Assembly (NCBI RefSeq): GCF_019239235.1
Contig: NZ_JAAZTS010000005.1
Location: 62,001-126,000 of the forward strand
Source of the DNA: Caecibacteroides pullorum
GTDB taxonomy: Bacteria > Bacteroidota > Bacteroidia > Bacteroidales > Bacteroidaceae
DNA: 64,000 nt
Direction of reading: 5' to 3'
This document shows positions 25,787 through 33,521 of the stretch, piece by piece (the stretch's first letter is position 1; each line of letters opens with the position of its first letter). Below the pieces are notes generated by a model, which did not search any database, had not been told where the DNA came from, and was given only the letters and a program-made list of their open reading frames with translations. The position numbers and the translations under genes were made by a program.

Positions 25787-26605
25787 TTATAATGGAGTGG
25801 TAAACAAATCGGAATATGGCTCACATATTTCTCTTAGTGATAAGGGAGTATACCCACTGAGCGTTCTAAATTCACGGATAAAATGTGACTGGTCCGAATA
25901 ACCGCATTGATATGCTATCTGTGCCAGACTAAGACTTTCAGGTTGGTTTTGCATAAGCTTAAGAGATTTCTGAAATCGTACGATTCGTGCATACTCCTTC
26001 GGATTCATACCGACCATGGCAAGGAAAACCCGTTCAAACTGTTTCTTGCTTAGGCAAGCAATAGATGCAAGTTCAGAAATCCTAATATCAGGAGTAGAAT
26101 ACATCTGACGGATAACTGCCGTAATCCGGTCAATATCCAGTTCACGCTTTGATGTCGAATGGTTTCTTAATTGTGAAAGCAACCATTGTTCTATAAGATT
26201 TATACAGTAGTCATTATCTTCGCAATCCAAAACTCTCGCAGCAAGACCATTTAAAATCTTATTCTCCAGTCCATAACCCGACACTTCCCTATTATAGAAT
26301 AGAGATGTGGGGACATTAAGAAAGGTGCTCATGGCATATGGATGAAATACAACTACAATCATTTCAATACTATCCTCAGCACTGATATGAGACGAAAAAT
26401 TCACCTGCCCGCTAATAGTCAGTTTATCCTGTTTCGTGTTTAATTCTGGAATATATAAAGCCGACTTTTTATGAAATATAATCTGAGGGCAACCAATTGG
26501 GAAGGTGTAAGTCTCAATCGGTTGATTATTCTCAAATATCCAATAGTATCTGACATAATCCCTCAACTGCTGGCATGGTTTATAAAATTTGAATCCGCTT
26601 GTCAT
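25787..26605 (-). CDS. AraC-family transcriptional regulator
   Basis: 272 residues. The N-terminal ~150 residues (FKFYKPCQQLRDYVRYYWIFEN) match the DUF6597-type sensor domain. The C-terminal AraC DNA-binding region (about 165-265) has both helix-turn-helix elements: RISELASIACLSKKQFERVF and LAQIAYQCGYSDQSHFIREF. It lies 72 bases upstream of the CAT-like gene on the same strand and probably controls it or the divergent gene at 26728. Confidence 0.88.
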   Translation of the reverse strand: MTSGFKFYKPCQQLRDYVRYYWIFENNQPIETYTFPIGCPQIIFHKKSALYIPELNTKQDKLTISGQVNFSSHISAEDSIEMIVVVFHPYAMSTFLNVPTSLFYNREVSGYGLENKILNGLAARVLDCEDNDYCINLIEQWLLSQLRNHSTSKRELDIDRITAVIRQMYSTPDIRISELASIACLSKKQFERVFLAMVGMNPKEYARIVRFQKSLKLMQNQPESLSLAQIAYQCGYSDQSHFIREFRTLSGYTPLSLREICEPYSDLFTTPL

Positions 26606-26700
26606 CTATAAACATGTTTGTTTTTCCTAAAAACAAGTACAAAGATACTATTATCGGAATATCTTTTGAAACACGCCAATAAATATTGAAGATATTTCCG

Positions 26701-26708
26701 TATTTTTG
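26701..26708 (+). promoter_or_regulatory. -7 promoter element of the Cys-rich protein gene
   Basis: TATTTTTG on the plus strand, 19 bases before the ATG at 26728. Confidence 0.45.
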
Positions 26709-26727
26709 AAATCTAAAAAAGAATGGC

Positions 26728-27171
26728 ATGGAATTATCAGACTGGTTCAAGGGATTCGAAAAAGGGATAAGCTGCCTGAACGAGGAACAGCGCGCCTCAT
26801 TCTTTTCGGAATGCGGGAAAAATTGTGTGAAATGTGGAACACTGCAAATCTATCAGGAACTATATGAAAAAGCAAATGGTGATTTGGACACCTTCTTTTC
26901 AGAAGCAGACAAACTGCCCGGAGTGAAAAGTGAAATCATTGAAAAAGGTTCTGTGTATCATCTGCACTTTATGGAATGTACCTGCATGCTGCACCGGCAA
27001 GGATATGTTTCCACACCTTTACTTTGCGAGTGCTCCAAACAAAGCATTCTTTACGTCTTGCATTCATTATGGAAAGACAAGGCTTTTCAGGTAACAATCT
27101 GCGAATCCATTTTACGAGGTAGCCAACATTGCAAAATGCAAATTGAAACGACAGACAATGGAAATACATAA
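26728..27171 (+). CDS. Cysteine-rich hypothetical protein, V4R-like C-terminus
   Basis: 147 residues. I do not recognise the family with certainty. It has ten cysteines, including CGKNCVKC (about 30-37), FMECTCMLH (about 82-89) and LLCECSKQS (about 99-106), which could bind metal or Fe-S. The last part, ITVCESILRG-type (VTICESILRGSQHCKMQI), resembles the end of 4-vinyl-reductase (V4R) small-molecule-binding domains. It overlaps the next gene by 14 bases and is divergent from the AraC gene. Confidence 0.6.
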   Translation: MELSDWFKGFEKGISCLNEEQRASFFSECGKNCVKCGTLQIYQELYEKANGDLDTFFSEADKLPGVKSEIIEKGSVYHLHFMECTCMLHRQGYVSTPLLCECSKQSILYVLHSLWKDKAFQVTICESILRGSQHCKMQIETTDNGNT

Positions 27172-27733
27172 TTTACTGGACATCAAATCAAGGGCAGAAC
27201 TGCGTGAATGGTTAATACAGAACCACAAAACGGAGAAAGAATGCTGGGTAGTCGTGAAACGTGGTAGACCTACGGATGATAATACTTTCTGGTATATTGA
27301 CGCTGTAGAAGAAGCCCTATGCTTCGGTTGGATAGATAGTACAACAAAGAAGATAGCAAATGAAATAACAGTTCAGAAACTTTGTCCCAGAAAACCACGA
27401 AGCAACTGGTCCGAACTCAACAAAGAGAGATGCCGCAGAATGGAACGATTAGGGCTAATGACTGATGCCGGAAGAGCCGTTCTACCGGATATGTCACCTA
27501 GTGGTTTTACCATCGACAAGGACCTCTTACAAAGGCTACACTCAGACCCAGTAGTATGGAACAACTTCTGCCAGTTCCCTGATTTATATAAGCGAATCAG
27601 AATTGACACCATTCAGATCAAAAGAAAACAACCTGAACTTTTTGAAAGCCGCCTGAATAAATTTATAGAAAACACGCGAAAAGGACTTCTCTATGGAGAA
27701 TGGAATGATAATGGAAGATTATGGGCTCCATAA
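27158..27733 (+). CDS. YdeI/OmpD-associated family protein
   Basis: 191 residues. The N-terminal LREWLIQNHKTEKECWVVVKRG, the YIDAVEEALCFGWIDSTTKK block and the FTPRKPRSNWSELN-type segment (here LCPRKPRSNWSELNKERCRRME) are typical of the YdeI/bacteriocin-protection family, whose biochemical role is unknown. The start at 27158 gives MEIHNLLDIKS, matching family N-termini, and overlaps the previous gene, so the two are translationally coupled. Confidence 0.8.
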   Translation: MEIHNLLDIKSRAELREWLIQNHKTEKECWVVVKRGRPTDDNTFWYIDAVEEALCFGWIDSTTKKIANEITVQKLCPRKPRSNWSELNKERCRRMERLGLMTDAGRAVLPDMSPSGFTIDKDLLQRLHSDPVVWNNFCQFPDLYKRIRIDTIQIKRKQPELFESRLNKFIENTRKGLLYGEWNDNGRLWAP

Positions 27734-27779
27734 CCATATCTCAACTTTGACAAACACTGGAATACATTCAATGATCTTC

Positions 27780-27917
27780 TTACCAAGTGCTTCGTCACCC
27801 TTTCATAAAGCACTACGTTACACCCTCATGAAGCACTACCTCACACCTTCATAAAGCACTGTGTTACACCCTCATGAAGCACTGTGTTAGAATCCCATGA
27901 AATGCTGTATTTCCTCA
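27780..27917 (+). repeat. 23-bp tandem repeat, about six units
   Basis: Units start at 27803, 27826, 27849 and 27872 with exact 23-base spacing (consensus TCATRAAGCACTRYGTTACA plus CCC), with degenerate units at 27780 and 27895. It fills the gap between the YdeI-like gene and the tRNA terminator. No spacer structure, so it is not a CRISPR array. Confidence 0.8.
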
Positions 27918-27985
27918 ACTATAGGAAGTAGAATATAAATAAGAAAGTTCGAGAATAACTTGGTCTATGCTATGTTTTGTACATA

Positions 27986-28026
27986 AAGAAAAAACTCCTT
28001 GCAAGCTATTATCTTACAAGGAGTTA
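27986..28026 (-). terminator. Terminator of the tRNA-Gly/tRNA-Leu unit
   Basis: On the minus strand AACTCCTTG (28025-28017) pairs with CAAGGAGTT (28001-27993), followed by a run of T. It lies 15 bases after tRNA-Leu. Confidence 0.85.
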
Positions 28027-28040
28027 CATAAAGCATATCG

Positions 28041-28125
28041 TACTCGAAGCGGGACTTGAACCCGCACAGCCGCAATGGCCAAGGGATTTTAAGTCCCTCG
28101 TGTCTACCGATTCCACCATTCGAGC
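28041..28125 (-). tRNA. tRNA-Leu (anticodon TAA)
   Basis: 85 bases with a long variable arm. Acceptor GCTCGAA pairs with TTCGAGT (terminal G-T), anticodon stem AGGGA/TCCCT around CTTAAAA, T-arm GCGGG-TTCAAGT-CCCGC, discriminator A. CCA is not encoded. Confidence 0.95.
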
Positions 28126-28134
28126 ATCCATTGG

Positions 28135-28207
28135 AGCGGAAAACGAGACTCGAACTCGCGACCCCAACCTTGGCAAGGTTGTGCTCTACCAACTGAGCTA
28201 TTTCCGC
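28135..28207 (-). tRNA. tRNA-Gly (anticodon GCC)
   Basis: Acceptor GCGGAAA/TTTCCGC, anticodon stem CAACC/GGTTG around TTGCCAA, T-arm with GTTCGAGTC. Discriminator T, followed directly by CCA in the genome (28132-28134), unlike the other three tRNAs here. It precedes tRNA-Leu by 9 bases. Confidence 0.96.
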
Positions 28208-28230
28208 AGAATCGTTTGAAAGAACGGGTG

Positions 28231-28262
28231 CAAAGATAAACAGTTTCAGCATTACAGCCAAA
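28231..28262 (-). promoter_or_regulatory. Consensus promoter of the tRNA-Gly/tRNA-Leu unit
   Basis: On the minus strand TTTG (28262-28259), 20-base spacer, TATCTTTG (28238-28231), 24 bases before tRNA-Gly. Confidence 0.85.
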
Positions 28263-28271
28263 CATTTGACA

Positions 28272-28318
28272 CAAAAAAAGAAGGTCTTCTGCAAGAAAAT
28301 TACCATTTGCAGAAAACC
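28272..28318 (-). terminator. Terminator of argH
   Basis: On the minus strand GGTTTTCTGCAA pairs with TTGCAGAAGACC (one mismatch; arms 28307-28318 and 28283-28294), then TTCTTTTTTT. Confidence 0.8.
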
Positions 28319-28363
28319 TCCTCGATATTGTCACTTCATAAAGGACGCACACGGGCACCCCTT

Positions 28364-29707
28364 TCAACCACGGCCTAGCAAACGTTTTTCAGCCTGCTCC
28401 ATCGTGGAGAAGTTGAAGCCTTCAACAACTTGTTCCATCAGCCGGGCAATGCGGTCGTTGCACAGATTGCCGATGCTGCCTTCATGGGTGTGGTGCACTT
28501 CTTTGCGGGGAGTGAAGCGCCCGGCTTCGATGTCGAGTCCCACCTTCTTGTAGGCATCACGGAAGGGCATGCCCTCGCGCGCCAGGCGATTGACTTCTTC
28601 CACGCTGAAGATAAGCGAATAGCGGTCGTCGTCCAGAATATGGTCGTTCACCTTGATTTCGTTCATAATGTAGGTGGTCATCTGCAGGCAGTCCTTCAGT
28701 TCCTGGAAGGCGGGTAGGAAGACTTCCTTGATGATTTGCAGGTCGCGGAAGTACCCCGAGGGCAGGTTGTTGGCTATCATCATAATCTGCTGGGGCAGCG
28801 ACTGAAGCTTGTTGCACTTGGCACGGGTCAGCTCGAAGACGTCGGGGTTCTTCTTGTGGGGCATGATGCTGGAGCCAGTGGTGCACTCGTCGGGCAGCTT
28901 GACGAAGCCGAAGTTCTGGCTATTGAACAGGCAGGCGTCAAATGCCAGCTTGGAGAGGGTACCAGCGATGGTGGCCAGGGCGAAGGCTACGTTACGCTCC
29001 ATCTTACCGCGGCCCATCTGGGCGTAGACGACGTTGTAGTTCATCGAGTCGAAGCCCAGCAGGCGGGTGGTCATCGTACGGTCGAGGGGAAAGGACGAGC
29101 CATAGCCGGCGGCCGAACCGAGGGGGTTGCGGTTGCACATGCGGAAGGCGGCCTGCAGGAACATCATGTCGTCCACAAGGCTCTCGGCATAGGCGCCAAA
29201 CCACAGGCCGAAGGACGAGGGCATGGCTATCTGCAGGTGGGTATAACCGGGCATGAGGACATCCTTGTAGCGGTCGCTCTGACGGATGAGCACGCCGAAG
29301 AGCTGCTCGACGGCCAGGGCGATGTCCTTGATCTGCTCGCGGGTGAAGAGCTTGAGGTCAAGCAGCACCTGGTCGTTGCGCGAACGACCGCTATGTATCT
29401 TCTTGCCTACGTCACCCAGCTTGCGGGTGAGCATGAGCTCTACCTGCGAATGGACGTCCTCGACGCCATCCTCAATGACGAACTCGCCCCGCTCGGCCAA
29501 GGCATAAATCTGCTTCAACTCGGCCAAGAGCTGCTCCAGTTCGTCTTTCTCAAGCAATCCGATACTCTGGAGCATGGTGATGTGGGCCATGGAGCCCAGC
29601 ACGTCGTGCTTAGCCAGGTAGAGGTCCATTTCGCGATCGCGCCCCACGGTGAAGCGCTCGATATCCTTGTTTACTTGTACTGATTTCTCCCAAAGTTTCT
29701 GTGCCAT
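28364..29707 (-). CDS. argH: Argininosuccinate lyase
   Basis: 447 residues. It cleaves argininosuccinate to arginine and fumarate. The family signature TGSSIMPHKKNPDVFELTR, HSGRSRNDQVLLDLKLF and YTHLQIAMPSSFGLWF are visible. Start at 29707 (MAQKLWEKSVQV) is preferred over a six-residue longer frame. It is separated from the main arg cluster by the accessory pocket and tRNA genes and runs in the opposite direction, behind an SRPBCC gene 25 bases upstream. Confidence 0.95.
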   Translation of the reverse strand: MAQKLWEKSVQVNKDIERFTVGRDREMDLYLAKHDVLGSMAHITMLQSIGLLEKDELEQLLAELKQIYALAERGEFVIEDGVEDVHSQVELMLTRKLGDVGKKIHSGRSRNDQVLLDLKLFTREQIKDIALAVEQLFGVLIRQSDRYKDVLMPGYTHLQIAMPSSFGLWFGAYAESLVDDMMFLQAAFRMCNRNPLGSAAGYGSSFPLDRTMTTRLLGFDSMNYNVVYAQMGRGKMERNVAFALATIAGTLSKLAFDACLFNSQNFGFVKLPDECTTGSSIMPHKKNPDVFELTRAKCNKLQSLPQQIMMIANNLPSGYFRDLQIIKEVFLPAFQELKDCLQMTTYIMNEIKVNDHILDDDRYSLIFSVEEVNRLAREGMPFRDAYKKVGLDIEAGRFTPRKEVHHTHEGSIGNLCNDRIARLMEQVVEGFNFSTMEQAEKRLLGRG

Positions 29708-29732
29708 GTCACTTTTCCTCCTCACAAAACGG

Positions 29733-30143
29733 TTAATATTGTATCAGGGCCAGCATGTCGGCCATTTTTTCCAGTCCCTCCTGCAAGGGCTTCTGCACCA
29801 TGGCTTTCATGAAGGGGTTGAGCTCCATGCCGATGGTGAGCTTCATCTTGCACTCGGCCTCGCCCGTAGGCACAATCTGTATCCACAGGTTGAAGGGCAG
29901 CGGCGAGGTGGTGGTGCCGAACTTGATGCACTTCTCGGGTTCGCGTTCGACAATCTCCAGCGTAATGGTTCCAACGGGGGGCACTTCGACACTAAGGGTG
30001 TCTGCCGTGAACGACAGGTTCTTCACCTTGTCTTCGGGCAGGCGGTCCTTGACTTTCTCCAGATTGCTCAAATCGGACAATTTGCCGTAAACGGCACTTT
30101 GGGAGGCGGGAATTACCTTCACTCCACTCTCAAATTTCGTCAT
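29733..30143 (-). CDS. SRPBCC-fold protein
   Basis: 136 residues with the START/Bet v 1-like pattern: an N-terminal strand, two short helices (SAVYGKLSDLSNLEKVKDRL), a run of antiparallel strands and a long C-terminal helix (NPFMKAMVQKPLQEGLEKMADML). The fold binds hydrophobic ligands; the ligand is unknown. It probably shares a transcript with argH. A terminator upstream separates it from pyrE. Confidence 0.8.
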   Translation of the reverse strand: MTKFESGVKVIPASQSAVYGKLSDLSNLEKVKDRLPEDKVKNLSFTADTLSVEVPPVGTITLEIVEREPEKCIKFGTTTSPLPFNLWIQIVPTGEAECKMKLTIGMELNPFMKAMVQKPLQEGLEKMADMLALIQY

Positions 30144-30172
30144 ATATGTTCAGCTTAAATAAAGACAAAAAA

Positions 30173-30204
30173 GAACCCTTCGGGCAAAATTGCCCGAACA
30201 GTTC
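30173..30204 (-). terminator. Terminator of pyrE
   Basis: GAAC and TTCGGGCAA pair with TTGCCCGAA and GTTC around a two-base loop; on the minus strand it is followed by TTTTTT. Confidence 0.85.
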
Positions 30205-30236
30205 TTTCTTTAACTATCACCATAAAACAAGATTTC

Positions 30237-30875
30237 TTACTTTCCAGCATCCCAGTGCGCAGGATCTTTTCTCCATTCTTCCAGCGTAGGGATATCGCCA
30301 TCTTCGATGTAGCCGGTACGCAAAGCGACTTCGAGCACAGCTTCATAGTTGGTCAGTGTAACCAAAGGCACTTTTGCTTCCTTGAAAGCCTTCTCGGAAA
30401 TGGGGAAGCCATAAGTATAGGAAGCCACCATACCTATCACTTCGCAACCGTCACGACGAATAGCCTCAACAGCCTTCAAGCTACTGCCACCCGTCGAAAT
30501 AAGGTCTTCTACGACAACGACCTTCATACCGGGACGAAGCTCGCCCTCGATCAAGTTCTCCAATCCGTGGTCCTTAGGAGTGGAGCGTACATATACAAAC
30601 GGAAGGTTCAGCGCATCGGCCACCAAAGCACCTTGAGGAATGGCACCCGTAGCTACGCCGGCGATAGCGTCCACCTGTCCGAAACGTTCCAAAATGAGTC
30701 GTGTAATTTCAATCTTTACAAAATTGCGAAGAGAAGGATAAGAAAGGGTCTTGCGGTTATCACAATAGAAAGGCGATTTCCAACCTGAGGCCCAAGTGAA
30801 GGGGTTAGCAGGCTGTATCTTTACAGCTTTGATTTTCAGCAACTTCTCTGCAAACAATTTTTCTAAATTTCTCAT
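30237..30875 (-). CDS. pyrE: Orotate phosphoribosyltransferase
   Basis: 212 residues. It makes OMP from orotate and PRPP in pyrimidine synthesis. The PRPP-binding loop VVVVEDLISTGGSSLKA and the N-terminal WASGWKSPFYCDNRKTLSYP segment are conserved. A TATTTTTG promoter element lies at 30906-30913. The hairpin downstream ends its transcript. Confidence 0.95.
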   Translation of the reverse strand: MRNLEKLFAEKLLKIKAVKIQPANPFTWASGWKSPFYCDNRKTLSYPSLRNFVKIEITRLILERFGQVDAIAGVATGAIPQGALVADALNLPFVYVRSTPKDHGLENLIEGELRPGMKVVVVEDLISTGGSSLKAVEAIRRDGCEVIGMVASYTYGFPISEKAFKEAKVPLVTLTNYEAVLEVALRTGYIEDGDIPTLEEWRKDPAHWDAGK

Positions 30876-30905
30876 AGCAAACTATTCTTATGATCAAATA
30901 TGGTA

Positions 30906-30913
30906 CAAAAATA
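30906..30913 (-). promoter_or_regulatory. -7 promoter element of pyrE
   Basis: TATTTTTG on the minus strand, 30 bases before the ATG and behind the recX stop. Confidence 0.5.
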
Positions 30914-30963
30914 CAGAATCGGAATGAAAATAGAAACGAAAAGATACATATTTTTTTGTCTAC

Positions 30964-31443
30964 CTATTCATTTTCTTCAGAAATGTCCATACAACGGCGT
31001 ATATCGTCCATTGCAAACCCACGCCCTAAGGCAAAACGAACAAGTTTTCCTTCCAATTCTCGAGCATTGGCGGCACGCACCGTCTTCCGCTTGGCAGCCA
31101 GCAAGGACCGAAGCCCCAACAAATAATCGGATTCATCAATCACCTCGTCCAGCAAGGGTTCATAAACGTTCGGCGACAAATGTTTGGCCCTCAATGCCTG
31201 TCCGATTTTCACCTTTCCCCAACGGGCAAAAAGATACTTATCGCGAATGAAAGCACAACAGTATCTTTTCTCATCCAGAAAACGGTCTTTTTCCAAGGCT
31301 AAAACTATGCTTTCCCGTGCTTCACTGTCCAGCCCCCAACGAAACAACTTTTCTTCCACATCCGCCCGACAACGCTCTGCCACGGAGCAATAGGCAGAAA
31401 GACGCGCCAAGGCTTCCTTTGCATCTATTTCCTTGTTCATCAT
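30964..31443 (-). CDS. recX: RecX-type RecA regulator
   Basis: 159 residues of three-helix repeats typical of RecX: LSAYCSVAERCRADVEEKL, then LEKDRFLDEKRYCCAFIRDK with the usual Asp-Arg-Phe segment, and WGKVKIGQALRAKHL. RecX modulates RecA filament growth. Its start overlaps the prmC stop (TAATG), so the two are translationally coupled; a start at 31440 is equally likely. Confidence 0.85.
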   Translation of the reverse strand: MMNKEIDAKEALARLSAYCSVAERCRADVEEKLFRWGLDSEARESIVLALEKDRFLDEKRYCCAFIRDKYLFARWGKVKIGQALRAKHLSPNVYEPLLDEVIDESDYLLGLRSLLAAKRKTVRAANARELEGKLVRFALGRGFAMDDIRRCMDISEENE

Positions 31444-32282
31444 TATTTTTCAGCAATTACAAAACGATCATTTTGTGACAAATCCTTTTTTACACGAACC
31501 CTGACATACCCCATCGTACGAAGCATCTCTACCATCTCGCGGCCATAAGCCCGATTGATCTCAAAATAAAGCCGGCCGCCATCGGCCAACATGTCACGCC
31601 CCAAGACGGCAATGCGGCGATAGAAGCGCAAGGGATCATCGTCGGGCACAAACAGGGCAAGTGAGGGCTCCCACTGGAGCACATTCGGCTCCATATCTGC
31701 CTTTTCGGCCTCTGTGACATAGGGCGGATTGCTTACAATGACATCATACAGTCCTACCTCGTCCACCTGGCAAGCGAGCACGTCGCACTCCACGAAACGC
31801 ACGTTCGCCTGAAGTTTGCGGGCATTAACACGCGCCACACTGAGGGCTTCGGGCGACACATCCCAAGCCGTTACCAAAGCATCGGGTAATTCCTTAGCCA
31901 ACGAAATGGCGATACAACCGCTACCTGTCCCCACATCCAATATCCGTGCATCCGCAGGTATCTCCTTCAGCATCAGCTCCACCAGTTCTTCTGTTTCAGG
32001 GCGCGGGATGAGCACACCAGGAGCGACCCAAAACTCTCTTCCAAGGAACAAAGTACGGCCTTCGATGTATTGCAAAGGTTCAAATCGGGACAAACGTTGC
32101 AGAATGTCCTCCAGTTCTTGTTCTTTTTTTGGAGATAAAGCTATATCTTTGCCCAGATAATAGTCGGTCGGTGCCTGTCCCAACAGATCACAACACACGA
32201 TACGTGAAAGGGCGGAAACTTCTTCTGCCGTATAATAAGGCTGAAGTCGGCTACGGATATAGGCAACGATCTTATTCATCAT
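31443..32282 (-). CDS. prmC: Release factor glutamine methyltransferase
   Basis: 279 residues. It methylates the GGQ glutamine of peptide chain release factors with SAM. The N-terminal helical domain carries EPLQYIEGRTLFLGREFWV and PGVLIPRPETEELV; the SAM-binding motif is ILDVGTGSGCIAISLA and the catalytic NPPY motif is in DVIVSNPPYVTEAE. Divergent from ribD. Confidence 0.93.
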   Translation of the reverse strand: MMNKIVAYIRSRLQPYYTAEEVSALSRIVCCDLLGQAPTDYYLGKDIALSPKKEQELEDILQRLSRFEPLQYIEGRTLFLGREFWVAPGVLIPRPETEELVELMLKEIPADARILDVGTGSGCIAISLAKELPDALVTAWDVSPEALSVARVNARKLQANVRFVECDVLACQVDEVGLYDVIVSNPPYVTEAEKADMEPNVLQWEPSLALFVPDDDPLRFYRRIAVLGRDMLADGGRLYFEINRAYGREMVEMLRTMGYVRVRVKKDLSQNDRFVIAEK

Positions 32283-32327
32283 TATTTATAACTAAAAGGG
32301 ATAAGAAAGTCTTTTAGAACTAAGCTG

Positions 32328-32335
32328 CAAAAGTA
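32328..32335 (-). promoter_or_regulatory. -7 promoter element of prmC
   Basis: TACTTTTG on the minus strand, 45 bases before the prmC ATG in the 79-base prmC-ribD gap. Confidence 0.45.
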
Positions 32336-32361
32336 CACATTATCCCTAAACAAAGAAATAT

Positions 32362-33387
32362 ATGGAAGACGAAAAATACATGCGCCGCTGCATCCAACTG
32401 GCACGCAACGGACTCTGCAACACAGCCCCTAACCCGATGGTAGGAGCAGTCATCGTACACAACGGCCGCATCATCGGAGAAGGATATCATGTGCGTTGCG
32501 GGCAGGCACACGCCGAAGTGAACGCCATTCGCTCCGTCAAAGCCCCTGCCCTGTTAAAGGAATCGACGATATACGTCAGCCTGGAGCCTTGCGCCCATTA
32601 TGGCAAGACGCCCCCCTGCGCCGACCTGATCATAGAAAAACAGATACCACGCATCGTCATCGGATGTCAAGATCCCTTTGCGAAAGTGGCAGGAAGGGGC
32701 ATACAGAAGCTACGCGACGCCGGCCGCGAGGTGGTTGTGGGAGTACTCGAAGAAGAATGCCGACAACTGATCCGCCGCTTCATCACCTTCCACACCCGCA
32801 AGCGTCCCTACATCACCCTGAAATGGGCAGAATCGGCCGACGGCTTTATCGACCGACTAAGAACGGAAGGTAACCCGACCGTGCTCTCCAGCCCACTGAC
32901 CAGCATGTTGGTTCACAAACTGAGAACGGAACATGCTGCCATCCTCGTAGGCACCGACACCGCACGGCTCGATAACCCCCGACTCAACGTGCGCCACTGG
33001 TATGGCCCTGCCCCCGTGCGTATCACCATCGACCGCCACCATCGGTTGCCCCAAGATCTTAACTTGTTCGACGGCTCCCAACCCACACTGGTATACACAG
33101 AAGAAAACTTGTCCGAAATATTGAAAGATCTGTACGAACGCCAGCTACAATCTCTTTTGGTCGAAGGAGGAAGCCGACTTCTCCAGTCGTTTATCGACGC
33201 AGGCTTATGGGACGAAATCATAGTAGAAGAAGCCCCCATGATATTGGGCGAAGGCGTAAAAGCCCCCTTGCTATCCCCGCAGGACATCTACCGCAGGGAA
33301 TGCCATTTCGGACGAGGATACCGTCATTACTTCACACAGGAAAAGCTTCTGATGAAAACAGACGACCCTGCCCGGCAAGGCTTCTAA
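32362..33387 (+). CDS. ribD: Bifunctional riboflavin biosynthesis deaminase/reductase
   Basis: 341 residues. The N-terminal cytidine-deaminase-like domain (about 1-145) has the zinc ligands in QAHAEVNAI and SLEPCAHYGKTPPCADLI. The C-terminal reductase domain (about 150-335) has VGTDTARLDNPRLNVRH and LVEGGSRLLQSFIDAGLWDE. Together they carry out deamination and NADPH reduction of the GTP-derived pyrimidine in riboflavin synthesis. No FMN riboswitch is visible in the short leader. Confidence 0.93.
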   Translation: MEDEKYMRRCIQLARNGLCNTAPNPMVGAVIVHNGRIIGEGYHVRCGQAHAEVNAIRSVKAPALLKESTIYVSLEPCAHYGKTPPCADLIIEKQIPRIVIGCQDPFAKVAGRGIQKLRDAGREVVVGVLEEECRQLIRRFITFHTRKRPYITLKWAESADGFIDRLRTEGNPTVLSSPLTSMLVHKLRTEHAAILVGTDTARLDNPRLNVRHWYGPAPVRITIDRHHRLPQDLNLFDGSQPTLVYTEENLSEILKDLYERQLQSLLVEGGSRLLQSFIDAGLWDEIIVEEAPMILGEGVKAPLLSPQDIYRRECHFGRGYRHYFTQEKLLMKTDDPARQGF

Positions 33388-33486
33388 CGCCTGCAAATTG
33401 AGCCATTTAATCGACAAAAAGGCTCATATTATCTATAATTTTATATAAAACTTCCCCACAAAGGTATTTATAGAAAAAAATGTTCC

Positions 33487-33494
33487 TATTTTTG
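33487..33494 (+). promoter_or_regulatory. -7 promoter element of the DUF6242-uppS-bamA unit
   Basis: TATTTTTG on the plus strand, 27 bases before the ATG at 33522. Confidence 0.55.
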
Positions 33495-33521
33495 CAGCTT
33501 GAATAAACAATATAACAACAA

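Noticed and set aside
27780..27917. CRISPR array
   Set aside because: Repeats are directly adjacent with a 23-base period and no unique spacers; no cas genes in the window.
28041..28125. Attachment-site duplication of the tRNA-Leu 3' end at the far side of the accessory pocket
   Set aside because: I looked for the terminal tRNA sequence around 24.8-25.1 kb and did not find a copy; no integrase gene is present.
32283..32361. FMN riboswitch before ribD
   Set aside because: The gap is only 79 bases and lacks the conserved FMN-riboswitch helices.
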